From NCBI GenBank assembly GCA_012839115.1, contig DUNX01000017.1, forward strand, positions 1 through 36,398: a DNA stretch of 36,398 bases, written 5' to 3'. The notes beneath the pieces were generated by a model. It was not told the DNA's origin. It searched no databases and saw only the letters and a list, made by a program, of their open reading frames with translations. Below are positions 25,928 through 36,082 of this stretch, piece by piece; position 1 is the stretch's first letter, and each line of letters begins with the position of its first letter. Position numbers and translations under genes: made by a program. The stretch is from Bacillota bacterium (GTDB lineage: Bacteria > Bacillota > UBA4882 > UBA10575).

Positions 25928-26733
25928 GATACGAATTCCTCTTCACCGGCCACCGGCGGAGGCGACTGGGAGAGCCCGGCCGCGATCTCATAAACCGGCG
26001 GCAATTCGATCCCCCACCGGTTGGCCTTTTCAACCTCACCCCAAAATTCACCGGGCCTGCCTTGCCAGGCCGTTTTCCCGGCTTCCAGAACCAGCAAATG
26101 ATCGGCCCCGGCCACTTCGGCAAAGGCAGACGTAAACCAAAGCAGAGCCGTTCCCTCTCTCCGGAGCTCCTGCAGGAAACCACAGACCTTCTTTTTGCTT
26201 CCGGAGTCCAACATGCTCAAGGGCTCGTCCAACAGCAGGACACGAGGCCGGAGTACCCAGAGGGCGGCCAGGGAGAGCCGGCGTTTTTCACCCCCGGACA
26301 ACCGGTGCGGCGGCATTCCGGCCAGATGACCCAGGTCGAACCGGTCCAGAGTATCCCGGACCCGCCGTCGGATTTCCGCCGGAGGTACGCCCAGGTTTTC
26401 CAGGGCGAAGGCAGTTTCTGCGGTGACGGTTTCCGCCACAAACTGGTTCTCCGGGTTCTGAAAAACAAGCCCCACGGCCTGCCGAATCCTTCGCCGGTTC
26501 TCCTCCTGCCGGGTGGAGCATCCTTCTACCAAGACCTCACCGGAGTCCGGCAGGTACAAACCACAACATAAACGGGCCAGAGTTGATTTACCCGACCCGT
26601 TGGCGCCCAAAATTCCACAAAAATCTCCTGCTTCTATCTGCAGGTTAATCTCTTCCAGCCTGAACTCTGCAGAGCCGGGCCGTTGCCGCGCGTGCGCGTA
26701 AGAAACGTCCTGCAAGGCAAGGAGCGCGGGCAC
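25912..26733 (-). CDS. ecfA1: Energy-coupling factor ATPase EcfA1 with altered H-loop
   Basis: 273-residue ABC ATPase. Walker A GANGSGKST (43-51), Q-loop Q92 (FQNPENQF), signature LSGGEK (145-150) and Walker B VLLLDE (165-170) are present. At the switch position the usual TH is WFTSAF, so serine 202 replaces the H-loop histidine. GTG at 26733 lies 3 nt after the rplQ stop. Together with EcfA2 this suggests one degenerate ATP site. Confidence 0.93.
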   Translation of the reverse strand: MPALLALQDVSYAHARQRPGSAEFRLEEINLQIEAGDFCGILGANGSGKSTLARLCCGLYLPDSGEVLVEGCSTRQEENRRRIRQAVGLVFQNPENQFVAETVTAETAFALENLGVPPAEIRRRVRDTLDRFDLGHLAGMPPHRLSGGEKRRLSLAALWVLRPRVLLLDEPLSMLDSGSKKKVCGFLQELRREGTALLWFTSAFAEVAGADHLLVLEAGKTAWQGRPGEFWGEVEKANRWGIELPPVYEIAAGLSQSPPPVAGEEEFVSWLWK

Positions 26734-26736
26734 GAT

Positions 26737-27072
26737 CTATTCAACCAGCTCCAACAGGGCCATCGGCGCCGCATCCCCCCGCCTCGGCTCCAGTTTAAGG
26801 ATGCGGGTGTACCCCCCGTTGCGCTCCGTATAACGTCCGGCGATCTCATCAAATAACTTCTTCACCACGGCCTTATCTCTCACAACAGCCGCCGCCTGGC
26901 GCCGGGCGTGTAAATCACCCCTCTTGGCCAGGGTAATCAATTCTTCGGCCAGGACCCTGACTTCTTTTGCCTTCATTTCCGTGGTTTTTATTCTTTCATG
27001 GACAAAAAGATCCGTAACTAAATTACGGAAAAGTGCTTTCCGTTGGTTGGCCGGGCGCCCCAGCTTTCGCAT
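26737..27072 (-). CDS. rplQ: 50S ribosomal protein L17
   Basis: 111-residue L17. The N-terminus [38 protein letters not shown] and the C-terminal [25 protein letters not shown] are diagnostic. It follows rpoA after a 126-nt gap that contains direct repeats of ATCTCCGG but no clear terminator, and directly precedes ecfA1. Confidence 0.98.
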   Translation of the reverse strand: MRKLGRPANQRKALFRNLVTDLFVHERIKTTEMKAKEVRVLAEELITLAKRGDLHARRQAAAVVRDKAVVKKLFDEIAGRYTERNGGYTRILKLEPRRGDAAPMALLELVE

Positions 27073-27198
27073 AGTTATCCCCCCAATTACAATACTCTAA
27101 AGACTTTGCGTGACTCTTTTATCTCCGGGGAGAGTAAATCTCCGGATATAACCGGTGGCGCTACTCCCATGAACTACCCGGAGTTTCTAATCTTTCCG

Positions 27199-28146
27199 TT
27201 ATTCGTCGGCTTTACGCAGAGACAAACCGAGGGCGGCAAGTTTCGTCTGTACCTCTTCCAGGGATTTACGGCCCAGGTTCCGGACTTTCATCATGTCTTC
27301 CTCGGTCTTCTTAATCAGTTCTTCTACGGTATTGATGCCCGCCCGTTTTAGACAGTTATACGATCTAACCGAGAGATCCAGTTCTTCAATATTCATCTCC
27401 AGCAGTTTGTCTTTGGCTTCTTCCTCTTTTTCCACCATAATCTCGGTGTCGTTCACCTTGTCGCTGAGGTTGATGAAGAGCGCTAGATGGGCGGAGAGGA
27501 TCTTTGCCGCAAGGCTGAGAGCCTCCACCGGATCAATACTCCCATCGGTCCAGATCTCTAAAACCAGACGGTCATAATCGGTGAACTGTCCCACCCTGGT
27601 GTGTTCCACCACATAATTAACTTTTTTCACCGGGGTAAAAATCGAATCCACCGGAACTACCCCGATCACATCATCGGGTCGCTTGTTTTTCTCGGCGCTT
27701 ACATAACCTCTCCCTTTGTCCAGCGTGATCTCCATAACCAGGCTCCCGTCATCGCCGACGGTGGCAATATGGTGTTCCGGGTTGAGGATCTCCACGTCGC
27801 TGGGGACCTGGATATCCCTGGCTGTTACATCCTTTGGCCCGTTTACTTCCAAACGGACCACTTTCGGGCTTTCATTTTGGAGCTTCACCCGCAACTCCTT
27901 CAGGTTCAAAATAATCTCCGTTGTATCCTCGACCACCCCGGAAATTGTGGAAAATTCATGTAAAACACCGTCAATCTTAATCGAGGTTACGGCATACCCC
28001 GGAAGTGACGAAAGCAAAATCCTCCGCAGTGAATTCCCAAGGGTGGTACCATAGCCCCGTTCCAACGGTTCAACAACAAAACGGCCGTATTTTTCTTCCT
28101 CATTGATTTCTTCCACTGTGATCTTGGGCTTCTCAATCTCGATCAC
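27199..28146 (-). CDS. rpoA: DNA-directed RNA polymerase subunit alpha
   Basis: 315-residue alpha subunit. The N-terminal assembly domain (1-~225) contains [30 protein letters not shown]. The C-terminal domain (~245-310) contains [23 protein letters not shown] and [15 protein letters not shown], which bind UP elements and activators. GTG at 28146 gives the family start MIEIEKPKI with AGGGGG 8 nt upstream; GTG at 28152 is too close to it. It lies between rpsD and rplQ as usual. Confidence 0.98.
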   Translation of the reverse strand: MIEIEKPKITVEEINEEEKYGRFVVEPLERGYGTTLGNSLRRILLSSLPGYAVTSIKIDGVLHEFSTISGVVEDTTEIILNLKELRVKLQNESPKVVRLEVNGPKDVTARDIQVPSDVEILNPEHHIATVGDDGSLVMEITLDKGRGYVSAEKNKRPDDVIGVVPVDSIFTPVKKVNYVVEHTRVGQFTDYDRLVLEIWTDGSIDPVEALSLAAKILSAHLALFINLSDKVNDTEIMVEKEEEAKDKLLEMNIEELDLSVRSYNCLKRAGINTVEELIKKTEEDMMKVRNLGRKSLEEVQTKLAALGLSLRKADE

Positions 28147-28196
28147 AAACACAACCCCCTTCGTACCTTATCCACCTGTACCAGGGAAAAGGATCT

Positions 28197-28823
28197 TTAG
28201 CGGGAGTAAAGTTCAACAATGAGATGCTCCTGTATTGGCACATCAATCTGTTCCCGCGACGGAATGTTCTTGACCCGGCCCACCCAGGTGTTCGTATCCA
28301 ATTCTAACCATTCAGGGATATTCTGACCATTATTGTCCTCAAGAATACCCTTGAAATGCGGCGATTTCAAAGCCTTCTCCTTTAACTGGATAACATCGCC
28401 TGCTTTCACCTGGTAAGAAGGGATGTTAACCTTTTTCCCGTTTACCTGAAAAAAGCCATGCCTTACCATCTGCCGTGCTTCCCTGCGGGAAGAAGCCAAC
28501 TGCAGCCGGTAGACTACATTATCCAGCCTGGTCTCCAGGAATTGCAGTAAATTTTCGCCAGTAATCCCCCGCTTTTTCTCGGCTAAAACAAAGTACCGGG
28601 CGAACTGTGCTTCTAAAATACCGTACATCCGGCGGAGTTTTTGTTTCTCCCGTAACTGTAAGCCGTATTCGGAAACCTTCTTTCTACCCTGCCCATGTTC
28701 GCCTGGGATATAACTTCTCCGGTTAAAGCTGCATTTATCGGAGAGGCACCGTGCTCCCTTAAGAAAAAGTTTTTCTCCTTCCCGGCGGCACATCCGGCAG
28801 ACCGGTCCAGTATATCTTGCCAT
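28197..28823 (-). CDS. rpsD: 30S ribosomal protein S4
   Basis: 208-residue primary 16S rRNA-binding protein. Four cysteines (C9, C12, C26, C31) form the N-terminal zinc site of the C+ type; the S4 domain is [45 protein letters not shown] at 28823 has GGAGGTG 11 nt upstream; the longer frame adds 7 residues. It is preceded by a 209-nt gap. In Bacillus S4 autoregulates; no leader element was recognised here. Confidence 0.97.
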   Translation of the reverse strand: MARYTGPVCRMCRREGEKLFLKGARCLSDKCSFNRRSYIPGEHGQGRKKVSEYGLQLREKQKLRRMYGILEAQFARYFVLAEKKRGITGENLLQFLETRLDNVVYRLQLASSRREARQMVRHGFFQVNGKKVNIPSYQVKAGDVIQLKEKALKSPHFKGILEDNNGQNIPEWLELDTNTWVGRVKNIPSREQIDVPIQEHLIVELYSR

Positions 28824-29032
28824 CGAAAAACTTACACCTCCCATTTTATTCGGCGCTCAGTTGCGCGTATGCCTGCGCGCGCGTGCGTCCAGTACCATCG
28901 TGTTCTCGTGACAGGTTCTCCATAACGACGCGGCGACGCGCCGGCGCGCCCTGCAGATCGTCCCGCCACGCTCAATAGTAGACATACATCCCGTATCTTG
29001 CACGGCCGGTCCTTGATATACCCCTGGAATTC
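28824..29032. other. 209-nt gap between rpsK and rpsD
   Basis: No gene is supported. It contains a 12-bp palindrome CGCGCCGGCGCG (28937-28948, the same 12-mer as at 16575-16586), tandem CGACGCGG/CGACGCGC, and a GCGC-rich stretch (28863-28887). The neighbouring ribosomal genes are spaced 15 nt apart, so this gap is unusual. It could house an S4 leader, an internal promoter or an inserted element. Confidence 0.5.
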
Positions 29033-29428
29033 TCAGACCCGCCGGCGTTTCGGAGGCCGGCAACCGTTATGCGGTATCGGGGTAACATCCTTAATCAGGC
29101 TGACTTCCAGCCCGGCCGCTTGGAGCGAACGGATGGCCGCTTCCCTGCCGGCGCCCGGTCCTTTTACATAAACCGATACTTGCTTCATGCCCATATCCAT
29201 GGCGCTTTTTGCCGCCGCTTCCGCCGCCATGCCTGCGGCATAAGGCGTGCTTTTCCGCGAACCCTTAAAGCCCATGGCTCCTGCGGAAGCCCATGTTAAA
29301 ACATTACCGTTTGGTTCCGATATGGTAACGATGGTATTGTTAAAGGTGGATTTGATATGGGCCACTCCGCTTTCAACATATTTCTTCTCTTTTTTCCGCG
29401 TCCTGCTACCCTTTTTGGCCTTTGCCAT
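29033..29428 (-). CDS. rpsK: 30S ribosomal protein S11
   Basis: 131-residue platform protein of the 30S subunit. [36 protein letters not shown] and the C-terminal [16 protein letters not shown] are family hallmarks. It is 15 nt from rpsM. Confidence 0.98.
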   Translation of the reverse strand: MAKAKKGSRTRKKEKKYVESGVAHIKSTFNNTIVTISEPNGNVLTWASAGAMGFKGSRKSTPYAAGMAAEAAAKSAMDMGMKQVSVYVKGPGAGREAAIRSLQAAGLEVSLIKDVTPIPHNGCRPPKRRRV

Positions 29429-29443
29429 CCAGCTTAAACCTCC

Positions 29444-29818
29444 TTATGACTTCTTCCGGCGGACCCCAACGGTTTTTACCGGCCCTTTCCTGGTCCGCGC
29501 ATTGGTTCTGGTTCTCTGCCCGCGAACCGGTAGGTTCCGCCGGTGCCGAAGCCCGCGGTAACTGCCAATCTCAATCAATCTTTTGATGTTCATGGTCTCC
29601 TCACGCCGGAGGTCCCCTTCTACCTTGTAGTCTCTGTCGATTACCTCACGTAACCGGTTAATCTCTTCTTCAGTGAGATCCCGCACCCGGGTATCCGGGC
29701 TGACCTTCGTCTTTTTCAAGACCTTTTGTGCTGAGGAAAGACCGATCCCATAGATATAGGTGAGGGCAACTCCCACCCGTTTATCCCGTGGCAGGTCCAC
29801 GCCGGCAATTCGTGCCAT
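29444..29818 (-). CDS. rpsM: 30S ribosomal protein S13
   Basis: 124-residue 30S head protein. [24 protein letters not shown] and the C-terminal [29 protein letters not shown] are diagnostic. It is preceded by rpmJ after 15 nt with an AAGGAGG ribosome-binding site. Confidence 0.98.
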   Translation of the reverse strand: MARIAGVDLPRDKRVGVALTYIYGIGLSSAQKVLKKTKVSPDTRVRDLTEEEINRLREVIDRDYKVEGDLRREETMNIKRLIEIGSYRGLRHRRNLPVRGQRTRTNARTRKGPVKTVGVRRKKS

Positions 29819-29833
29819 ATGCTATTCCCTCCT

Positions 29834-29947
29834 TTAGCCCTGTTTCTGTTTGTGTTTTGGGTTTATGCAAATAACCCTGACCCGCCCTTTCCGGCGGATT
29901 ATCTTACAGTGTTCACAGATCTTCTTTACTGACGGTCTGACTTTCAC
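29834..29947 (-). CDS. rpmJ: 50S ribosomal protein L36
   Basis: 37-residue zinc-ribbon ribosomal protein. The translated frame begins [15 protein letters not shown] and ends NPKHKQKQG, an almost exact match to the L36 pattern. C11, C14, C27 and H32 are the zinc ligands, so this is the C+ form. GTG at 29947 has AAGGAG 8 nt upstream. It lies between infA (78-nt gap) and rpsM, the conserved position. Confidence 0.96.
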   Translation of the reverse strand: MKVRPSVKKICEHCKIIRRKGRVRVICINPKHKQKQG

Positions 29948-30025
29948 TGTGATCGCTCCTTCTCATTCCCGCCGCGGCCCTTTGTTGAACCGGGCGGTAC
30001 GGGTTTTCCGATTTCTCATTATTCC

Positions 30026-30244
30026 TTATTTATAACGGTAAATAATTCTCCCCCTGCTTAGATCGTAAGGAGATAATTCCACCAGTACCCGGTCTCCGGC
30101 CAAAATTTTAATAAAGTTCATCCGCATCTTCCCGGAAATATGGGCCAAAATCCTATGACCGTTTGCCAATTCCACCCGGAACATGGCGTTCGGCAACGGC
30201 TCCACCACTGTTCCTTCCACCTCAATAACATCCTCTTTGGCCAT
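30026..30244 (-). CDS. infA: Translation initiation factor IF-1
   Basis: 72-residue OB-fold protein that occupies the 30S A site during initiation. [66 protein letters not shown] matches the family from end to end. Its ATG overlaps the stop of the KOW protein gene by one base (TAATG). Confidence 0.98.
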   Translation of the reverse strand: MAKEDVIEVEGTVVEPLPNAMFRVELANGHRILAHISGKMRMNFIKILAGDRVLVELSPYDLSRGRIIYRYK

Positions 30245-30549
30245 TACTCCCCCTCCTCCGGTTGGGTTTTTCCGAGGCGGGTCAAGGCCCGGCGGATGTC
30301 TTCAGCCGTAACCCGTCCGCCACCGGTAATTTTCTGCTCGATCTCCCGGTCGATCAGGGGAGAAACTTGTACATGCCGCAGGTTTTTTCTTTTCATCCGT
30401 GCCGGTGTCCGTTTCACCCCGTCCGCCACCAGGAGGAATCGATCGCCTTCAAAACCAACAACCAAATACTCATGGCCGCGGTCCCGCCCTTGGATAGACC
30501 GGACTTTCTGTCCCGGACGAAGCCCCGCGATATTCCCTTCTTCTACCAT
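30244..30549 (-). CDS. KOW-domain RNA-binding protein
   Basis: 101-residue protein with a KOW/L14e-like motif at the N-terminus ([35 protein letters not shown]) and a basic middle part ([16 protein letters not shown]). Proteins of this type sit between map and infA in many Firmicutes; the function is not established but ribosome or rRNA binding is likely. It overlaps map by 7 nt and infA by 1 nt. Confidence 0.85.
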   Translation of the reverse strand: MVEEGNIAGLRPGQKVRSIQGRDRGHEYLVVGFEGDRFLLVADGVKRTPARMKRKNLRHVQVSPLIDREIEQKITGGGRVTAEDIRRALTRLGKTQPEEGE

Positions 30550-31340
30550 GTCATCAATTCCTCTCCATTCCCTGCTTCCGGCGTCACCCTGGTTAAGATC
30601 TCCGGTTCATCCCCGGTCACCAAAACCGTATGCTCGAAATGGGCGGAATAGCTCCCGTCTCTTGTGGTCACTGTCCAATTGTCGGCCGGACTGACCCGCA
30701 CCCGGTACCCGCCGCAGTTAACCATCGGCTCAATCGCCAGAGTCATTCCGGACTTTAATACCGGGTCATACCCTCCTTGTAAAGGAGAGACAAAATTCGG
30801 AATCTGCGGTTCCTCATGCATGGCCTGGCCGATCCCATGGCCGACAAAATCCCTGACCACCGAGAACCCGTTCTTCTCCACATGCTCCTGGATAGCACGG
30901 GAAACTGCGGAAAGGCGGTTACCGGCCCGGGCCTGTTTGATCCCTTTCCACAAGGCCTCCCTGGTTACACGGAGCAGTTTCCCATGCTCCGGGGCGACCG
31001 CCCCTACGGGGACGGTCAAGGCGGCATCACCATAATAACCTTTGTAAATAACCCCAAAATCCAGGCTAACCAGATCGCCTGCCTTAAGCCGGCGGGAACC
31101 GGGGATCCCGTGGACCACCTCATCATTGACCGACACGCACAAACTGGCCGGAAACCCGTTATAACCTTTGAAGGCGGCGGTCACACCAAACTTTTCCACT
31201 GCGTCCGCTGCCATCCGGTCGAGTTCGCCGGTGGTGATCCCCGGCGTTACCGCCTTCGCCACCTGGCTCAGGATCCGGGCCACCACCTCTCCGGCTTTGC
31301 GCATCCGTTCGATCTCAAAACCGGATTTACGGCTGATCAT
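30543..31340 (-). CDS. map: Methionine aminopeptidase, type I
   Basis: Removes the initiator methionine. The dinuclear metal site is complete: D94, D105, H168, E204 and E236, with H77 in EVVHGIP nearby. 265 residues. It overlaps adk by 4 nt (ATGA) and the KOW gene by 7 nt, so these genes are translationally coupled. Confidence 0.97.
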   Translation of the reverse strand: MISRKSGFEIERMRKAGEVVARILSQVAKAVTPGITTGELDRMAADAVEKFGVTAAFKGYNGFPASLCVSVNDEVVHGIPGSRRLKAGDLVSLDFGVIYKGYYGDAALTVPVGAVAPEHGKLLRVTREALWKGIKQARAGNRLSAVSRAIQEHVEKNGFSVVRDFVGHGIGQAMHEEPQIPNFVSPLQGGYDPVLKSGMTLAIEPMVNCGGYRVRVSPADNWTVTTRDGSYSAHFEHTVLVTGDEPEILTRVTPEAGNGEELMTW

Positions 31341-31999
31341 TCACCGGGACCCCGCAATGCGGCAACGATTTCCTGGTAAACCCCGGCTATATCCTGGTCT
31401 CCATTGACCTCCAGCAACAAACCGGCTTCTTGGTAATACCGGATCAACGGTTCGGTCTGGCGGAAGTAGACCTCCAAACGGTTCCTGACAACCTCTTCCC
31501 GGTCGTCCTCCCGCTGGTAAAGGGAGCCTCCGCACTGATCGCAGACCCCGGCCTGCTTTTCTTTTTTCCCTTCTACGTGGTACACGGCGCCGCATTGCCG
31601 GCAGATCCGGCGGCCCGAAAGCCTTTTCACCAAAACCTCCGGAGGAACCGTAATATTGATTGCGGCGGTAAGTTGCCGGCCTTCTGCGGCCAAAAACTCA
31701 GCCAGCGCATCGGCCTGCGGGACCGTTCGGGGAAAACCGTCCAAAAGAAAACCACCATCTGTGTCTGGCTGGCGGAGCCTTTCGGCCACAATACCAATGA
31801 CGATTTCATCTGGAACCAATTCACCGCTGGCCAAATACTGCTGGGCCTTTTCCCCCAGAGGTGTCCGGTCTTTAATCGCCGCCCGGAAGATATCGCCCGT
31901 GGAGATATGAGGGATGGCGAACTCCACCGTCAACTTCTCGGCCTGGGTACCTTTGCCGGCCCCGGGAGGTCCCAAAAGAACGAGGTTGGTTTTTTTCAT
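31337..31999 (-). CDS. adk: Adenylate kinase (zinc-LID form)
   Basis: Interconverts ATP plus AMP with two ADP. P-loop [10 protein letters not shown] (10-19), LDGFPRT (87-92) and a LID with four cysteines (C133, C136, C153, C156) binding zinc, typical of Gram-positives. 220 residues. Placement after secY is conserved. Confidence 0.98.
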   Translation of the reverse strand: MKKTNLVLLGPPGAGKGTQAEKLTVEFAIPHISTGDIFRAAIKDRTPLGEKAQQYLASGELVPDEIVIGIVAERLRQPDTDGGFLLDGFPRTVPQADALAEFLAAEGRQLTAAINITVPPEVLVKRLSGRRICRQCGAVYHVEGKKEKQAGVCDQCGGSLYQREDDREEVVRNRLEVYFRQTEPLIRYYQEAGLLLEVNGDQDIAGVYQEIVAALRGPGE

Positions 32000-32012
32000 C
32001 GGTACAGCACTC

Positions 32013-33263
32013 CTATTTCAAAAAGCCTTCATACTGCCGCATCAGTAGTTGCGCTTCAATCTGTTTCATCGTGTCGATCGCCACACCCACAACGATCAAG
32101 AGCCCGGTACCGCCGAAGCCCACCTGCACCTTGGTGATCCCACTGATAATATAAGGAAGTAGGGCAATGCCGGTTAAAAACACGGCCCCGGCCAATGTAA
32201 TCCGGCTCAAAACCCGGTCCAGGTATTCCGCGGTCGATCGTCCCGGCCGGATACCAGGGATAAATCCGCCGTATTTCTTCATGTTGTTGGCGACTTCCAC
32301 CGGGTTGAAAGTCACGGCGGTATAGAAATAGGTGAAGATAAAGATAAATAAGGAATAAAGCACCAGATGTAACCACTGACCCGGAGTCAACCAACGAAGC
32401 AGATTGCCAAAAAACCCGCTGATATTCGGGAAAAACTGGGCAATGGTCAGGGGAAAAGCCAACACCGACGAGGCAAAGATTACCGGGATCACCCCCGACT
32501 GGTTAATCCTGAGCGGCAGGTGCGTGGCCTGCCCGCCGTACATACGCCGCCCGACCACCCTCTTAGCATACTGGACCGGGATCTTCCTCTGTCCCTCGGT
32601 GACAATAACAACAAGGACCACGACCGCCAGGGCAATCACGAGAAATGCCAGGAAACCGAGGGGATTAATCCCGCCGCTGCCGAGGGCGCCGATGGTGCCA
32701 ATGGTCGAAGGGAGCAAACGAGAGACAATACCGGCAAAGATCAACAAAGAGATCCCGTTGCCGATTCCCCGTTCGGAGATGACCTCACCCAGCCACATCA
32801 GTAAAATACTGCCCCCGGTCATCACAGCAATAACCGTCACTACCGCCCAGGGGTTACCCGGATCGGTCATGGCATCGCGAAAGCCCATGGTAAGAGCGGT
32901 CGCCTGCAAGAGACCGAGAATTACAGTACCGTACCGGGTATACTGGGCAATCACCTTCCGGCCCTCCACCCCTTCCTTGGCCAGTTCCTCCAGGCGGGGT
33001 ATGACCATGGTCAAAAGGTTCATAATAATTGAAGCGGTGATATAAGGGTTCACGCCGAGGGCAAAAAGGGACATGTTACTTAAAGCCCCACCGGAAAACA
33101 GGTTCAAAAGGGCAAAAATGGTATCCGCGCCGAATTCCCGCGGGTTCATCCCGGGGACAACGACAAACGAGCCCAGCCGGAAGATGGCCAACAACAACAG
33201 GGTCCAAAGCATTTTTTTCCGCAGATCCGGAAGTTTAAAAGCTGTTTTCATCGCGTCCAGCAT
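32013..33263 (-). CDS. secY: Preprotein translocase subunit SecY
   Basis: 416-residue pore subunit of the Sec translocon with about ten transmembrane helices. [11 protein letters not shown], the [31 protein letters not shown] plug/helix-2 region, [18 protein letters not shown] and the C-terminal SQFIGG-like [33 protein letters not shown] are family blocks. ATG at 33263 has GAGGTG upstream and lies 1 nt from the rplO stop. Confidence 0.98.
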   Translation of the reverse strand: MLDAMKTAFKLPDLRKKMLWTLLLLAIFRLGSFVVVPGMNPREFGADTIFALLNLFSGGALSNMSLFALGVNPYITASIIMNLLTMVIPRLEELAKEGVEGRKVIAQYTRYGTVILGLLQATALTMGFRDAMTDPGNPWAVVTVIAVMTGGSILLMWLGEVISERGIGNGISLLIFAGIVSRLLPSTIGTIGALGSGGINPLGFLAFLVIALAVVVLVVIVTEGQRKIPVQYAKRVVGRRMYGGQATHLPLRINQSGVIPVIFASSVLAFPLTIAQFFPNISGFFGNLLRWLTPGQWLHLVLYSLFIFIFTYFYTAVTFNPVEVANNMKKYGGFIPGIRPGRSTAEYLDRVLSRITLAGAVFLTGIALLPYIISGITKVQVGFGGTGLLIVVGVAIDTMKQIEAQLLMRQYEGFLK

Positions 33264-33264
33264 C

Positions 33265-33708
33265 TTATATCACCTCGGCCTTTCCGCCGGCCGCCTGAAT
33301 TTTGGCCACCGCAGATTTGCTAAAGCCTTCGGTCTTAACCGTCAGTTTTTTGGTGAGTTCGCCGCGGCCCAAAATTTTCACCCCGTCCCCGGTGTTTTTA
33401 ATAATTCCGCTTTCCAAGAGAAGTTTGGGGGTTACTTCTGTGCCGTCGTCAAACCGGTTTAGTTTTTCCACATTGACAATGACCCAGTTTTTACGGAATA
33501 CTTTATTATTAAAGCCCCGTTTGGGTAACCGGCGTTGCAGCGGTGTTTGCCCGCCTTCAAAACCCGGCCCTTTACCGCCGCCGGACCGTGCTTTCTGTCC
33601 TTTCTGGCCCCGACCGGCGGTCTTCCCCCACCCGGAACCAATACCCCGGCCAACACGCCGTACCGACTTTTTCGCGCCCGGCGCCGGCTGTAATTGGTCA
33701 ACTCTCAC
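33265..33708 (-). CDS. rplO: 50S ribosomal protein L15
   Basis: 147-residue L15. The glycine/lysine-rich N-terminal extension [31 protein letters not shown] followed by [17 protein letters not shown] is diagnostic. Start codon at 33708 follows a GGGGGT ribosome-binding site. Confidence 0.98.
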   Translation of the reverse strand: MRVDQLQPAPGAKKSVRRVGRGIGSGWGKTAGRGQKGQKARSGGGKGPGFEGGQTPLQRRLPKRGFNNKVFRKNWVIVNVEKLNRFDDGTEVTPKLLLESGIIKNTGDGVKILGRGELTKKLTVKTEGFSKSAVAKIQAAGGKAEVI

Positions 33709-33719
33709 GATGCCACCCC

Positions 33720-33917
33720 CTATTCCTCAGTTACTTCCAACAAATGCTCGACCTTTTTCACCATTCCGCGAACCGCCGGTGTATCGGGCTTAACGATCGT
33801 CTGGTACAGGCGGCGAAAACCCAGAGCGGCAATGGTTGCTTTTTGGTCTTCCTTGCGCCCAATTATACTGCGTTTCCACGTAAGCGTGAGCTGCTTTGTC
33901 TTGGCTTTTCTTGCCAT
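33720..33917 (-). CDS. rpmD: 50S ribosomal protein L30
   Basis: 65-residue L30. [53 protein letters not shown] shows the family pattern. ATG at 33917 is spaced 6 nt from GAGAGG; ATG at 33923 abuts that site. Positioned between rpsE and rplO as usual. Confidence 0.96.
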   Translation of the reverse strand: MARKAKTKQLTLTWKRSIIGRKEDQKATIAALGFRRLYQTIVKPDTPAVRGMVKKVEHLLEVTEE

Positions 33918-33936
33918 ATCCATCCTCTCCCTCTAT

Positions 33937-34446
33937 TTATCCCAAAAGCTGGTCCGCGGGGATTCCACGTAGCCGTGCAACTTCCTCCGCTGTTTTCAAG
34001 GATTTTAAACCCTGAACAGTAGCGTTAACAATATTCAGCGGGTTATCAGAGCCCAGGGACTTGGTGAGGATATCCCGTACCCCGGCCAGTTCCAAGATGG
34101 CCCGTACCGGCCCGCCGGCAATCACTCCAGCGCCAGGAGCTGCTGGTTTTAAAAGAACTTTTCCGGCGCCAAACCGTCCGATAACCGAATGGGGGATGGT
34201 GGTATTGACCATCGGTACGCTAAAAAGCTTCTTTTTAGCGTCTTCGACCCCTTTGCGGATCGCTTCCGGAACCTCTCCGGCCTTGCCGAGGCCGACCCCA
34301 ACATGCCCCTGGCCGTCTCCGACGACCACCAAAGCGCTAAAACTGAACCGGCGTCCACCCTTAACTACTTTGGCTACACGGTTGATAAAGACCACCCGTT
34401 CTTCAAATTCCATCTCATTCGGGTCTAGTTTTAATCGCTCGTCCAT
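33937..34446 (-). CDS. rpsE: 30S ribosomal protein S5
   Basis: 169-residue S5. The double-stranded-RNA-binding-like N-terminal domain contains [51 protein letters not shown], and the C-terminal domain contains [35 protein letters not shown]. It is 15 nt after rplR. Confidence 0.98.
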   Translation of the reverse strand: MDERLKLDPNEMEFEERVVFINRVAKVVKGGRRFSFSALVVVGDGQGHVGVGLGKAGEVPEAIRKGVEDAKKKLFSVPMVNTTIPHSVIGRFGAGKVLLKPAAPGAGVIAGGPVRAILELAGVRDILTKSLGSDNPLNIVNATVQGLKSLKTAEEVARLRGIPADQLLG

Positions 34447-34461
34447 TATAACCCCCCTCTT

Positions 34462-34833
34462 TTAAAAGTCAAGCCCTTTTTCCCGGGCTGCTTCGGCCAA
34501 AGCCGCCACCCGGCCGTGATAAAGATGGCCGCCGCGGTCAAAGACCACTTTCTTGATGCCCTTGGCCAACGCCCGTTCGGCAATGATCTCCCCGACAACC
34601 TTCGCACCGGCAATATTTCCGCTGGTCTTTTTCACCTTTTTCCTGATCTCCGGCTCCAAAGTGGAAGCGGAAAGCAACGTTTTCCCGGCGGTATCATCAA
34701 TAATCTGCGCATAAATATGGCGAAGGCTTTTAAAAACCGAAAGGCGCGGGCGTTCAGCGCTACCGGTCACCTTTTTCCGGAGCCGCAGATGGCGCTTAAC
34801 CCGGGCTTCTCTTCGGCTGGTTTGAACAGGCAT
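34462..34833 (-). CDS. rplR: 50S ribosomal protein L18
   Basis: 123-residue 5S rRNA-binding protein. [34 protein letters not shown] and the C-terminal [28 protein letters not shown] are diagnostic. It lies between rplF and rpsE. Confidence 0.98.
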   Translation of the reverse strand: MPVQTSRREARVKRHLRLRKKVTGSAERPRLSVFKSLRHIYAQIIDDTAGKTLLSASTLEPEIRKKVKKTSGNIAGAKVVGEIIAERALAKGIKKVVFDRGGHLYHGRVAALAEAAREKGLDF

Positions 34834-34867
34834 TTTCTGTTACCCCTTTCCTCTCGCGCACAGCGCG

Positions 34868-35413
34868 TTACTTGCCGGCCTTACCTGCTTTACCGGCTTT
34901 CCTCCGGACATACTCGTTTTCATAGCGGATACCTTTCCCTTTGTATGGCTCGGGTTTACGGACACCCCTGATCATCGCCGCCATTTCTCCGACTTTCTGC
35001 TTGTCAATCCCCTGGACAATAATTTTATTCGGCGCCGGGACCTCAATCTCGATCCCGGAAAAGGGCTCAATCTCCACCGGCTGGGAATAACCGACATTGA
35101 GTACTAATTTCTTCCCTTGCATGGCTGCACGGTACCCGACCCCGTGAATTTCCAGGGTTTTGGTGAAACCGGTGCTCACCCCTTCCACCATGTTGGCGAC
35201 GAGGGTGCGCACCAAACCGTGCATTGATTTACAATGTTTGGTATCATTAGACCGCTCCACGATCACTTGCTCCTTTTCCTGCCGGACCTTTGTCTCCACC
35301 GGAATTTCCTGGCTGAGTTCACCCTTCGGCCCTTTCACCTTTACCAAGGTACCGTCAATTTTCAAATTTACTCCGGCCGGGAGTGGAATCGGTTTCTTAC
35401 CAATCCTTGACAA
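34868..35413 (-). CDS. rplF: 50S ribosomal protein L6
   Basis: 181-residue L6. [33 protein letters not shown] and the C-terminal [40 protein letters not shown] identify it. TTG at 35413, 6 nt after AGGGGGTG, gives the family-typical start; the longer open frame adds 30 unconserved residues. The C-terminus ends in three AGK repeats. It is separated from rpsH by 58 nt. Confidence 0.96.
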   Translation of the reverse strand: MSRIGKKPIPLPAGVNLKIDGTLVKVKGPKGELSQEIPVETKVRQEKEQVIVERSNDTKHCKSMHGLVRTLVANMVEGVSTGFTKTLEIHGVGYRAAMQGKKLVLNVGYSQPVEIEPFSGIEIEVPAPNKIIVQGIDKQKVGEMAAMIRGVRKPEPYKGKGIRYENEYVRRKAGKAGKAGK

Positions 35414-35471
35414 AATTAACACCCCCTTCTCAGACTTGACGCTTGCACAGGATATTGCGATCTTACGCGCG

Positions 35472-35867
35472 TTACCAGATATAACAGAGGACTTCTCCGC
35501 CAAGGCCTTCTTTGCGCGCGGTTTTGTCCGTCATTATCCCCTTGGATGTAGAGAGCACCGCTACACCCAACCCCCCAAGTACCTTGGGGATCTCGTTTTT
35601 GCCAACATAAACCCGGAGCCCGGGTTTACTGATCTTTTTCAATCCGGAAATAACCCGTTGTTTACCGTTATACTTCAGGTAGATTTTGATGACTCCCTGA
35701 TAATTGCCTTCATGCACTTCGTAGTCGTCAATATAGCCTTCCGCCTTCAAAATTTCGGCCACCGCTTTTTTCATGTTGGAAGCGGGAATCTCCACGGCTT
35801 TGGCACGGACAATATTGGCATTACGGATACGCGTCAACATGTCGGCAACCGGATCCGTCATCACCAT
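35472..35867 (-). CDS. rpsH: 30S ribosomal protein S8
   Basis: 131-residue primary 16S rRNA binder. [43 protein letters not shown] and the C-terminal [26 protein letters not shown] are diagnostic. ATG at 35867 has AAGGAGG 8 nt upstream. The 51 extra residues of the longer frame run into rpsN and are rejected. Confidence 0.97.
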   Translation of the reverse strand: MVMTDPVADMLTRIRNANIVRAKAVEIPASNMKKAVAEILKAEGYIDDYEVHEGNYQGVIKIYLKYNGKQRVISGLKKISKPGLRVYVGKNEIPKVLGGLGVAVLSTSKGIMTDKTARKEGLGGEVLCYIW

Positions 35868-35883
35868 GGCGACAACCTCCTTC

Positions 35884-36069
35884 TCACCAGCTGGCTTTAT
35901 TAATTCCGGGAATCTCGCCCCGGTGGGCCAGGTTGCGAAAGCATACCCGGCAAATCTGAAATTTCCGCATATACGCGCGGGGCCGCCCGCACAAACGGCA
36001 CCTGTTATAGCGACGAACGGCATATTTCGGCTCCCGGTTGGCTTTATTGATCATCGCTTTCTTAGCCAT
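35884..36069 (-). CDS. rpsN: 30S ribosomal protein S14, type Z
   Basis: 61-residue zinc-binding S14. C24, C27, C40 and C43 form the zinc site ([20 protein letters not shown]), followed by [18 protein letters not shown]. This short C+ form is typical of Firmicutes. It lies 13 nt after rplE. Confidence 0.98.
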   Translation of the reverse strand: MAKKAMINKANREPKYAVRRYNRCRLCGRPRAYMRKFQICRVCFRNLAHRGEIPGINKASW

Positions 36070-36082
36070 TTTTTCCCTCCTA

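Noticed and set aside
31430-32137. 235-residue plus-strand open frame opposite adk
   Set aside because: Antisense shadow of adk; codons follow the adk frame and there is no ribosome-binding site.
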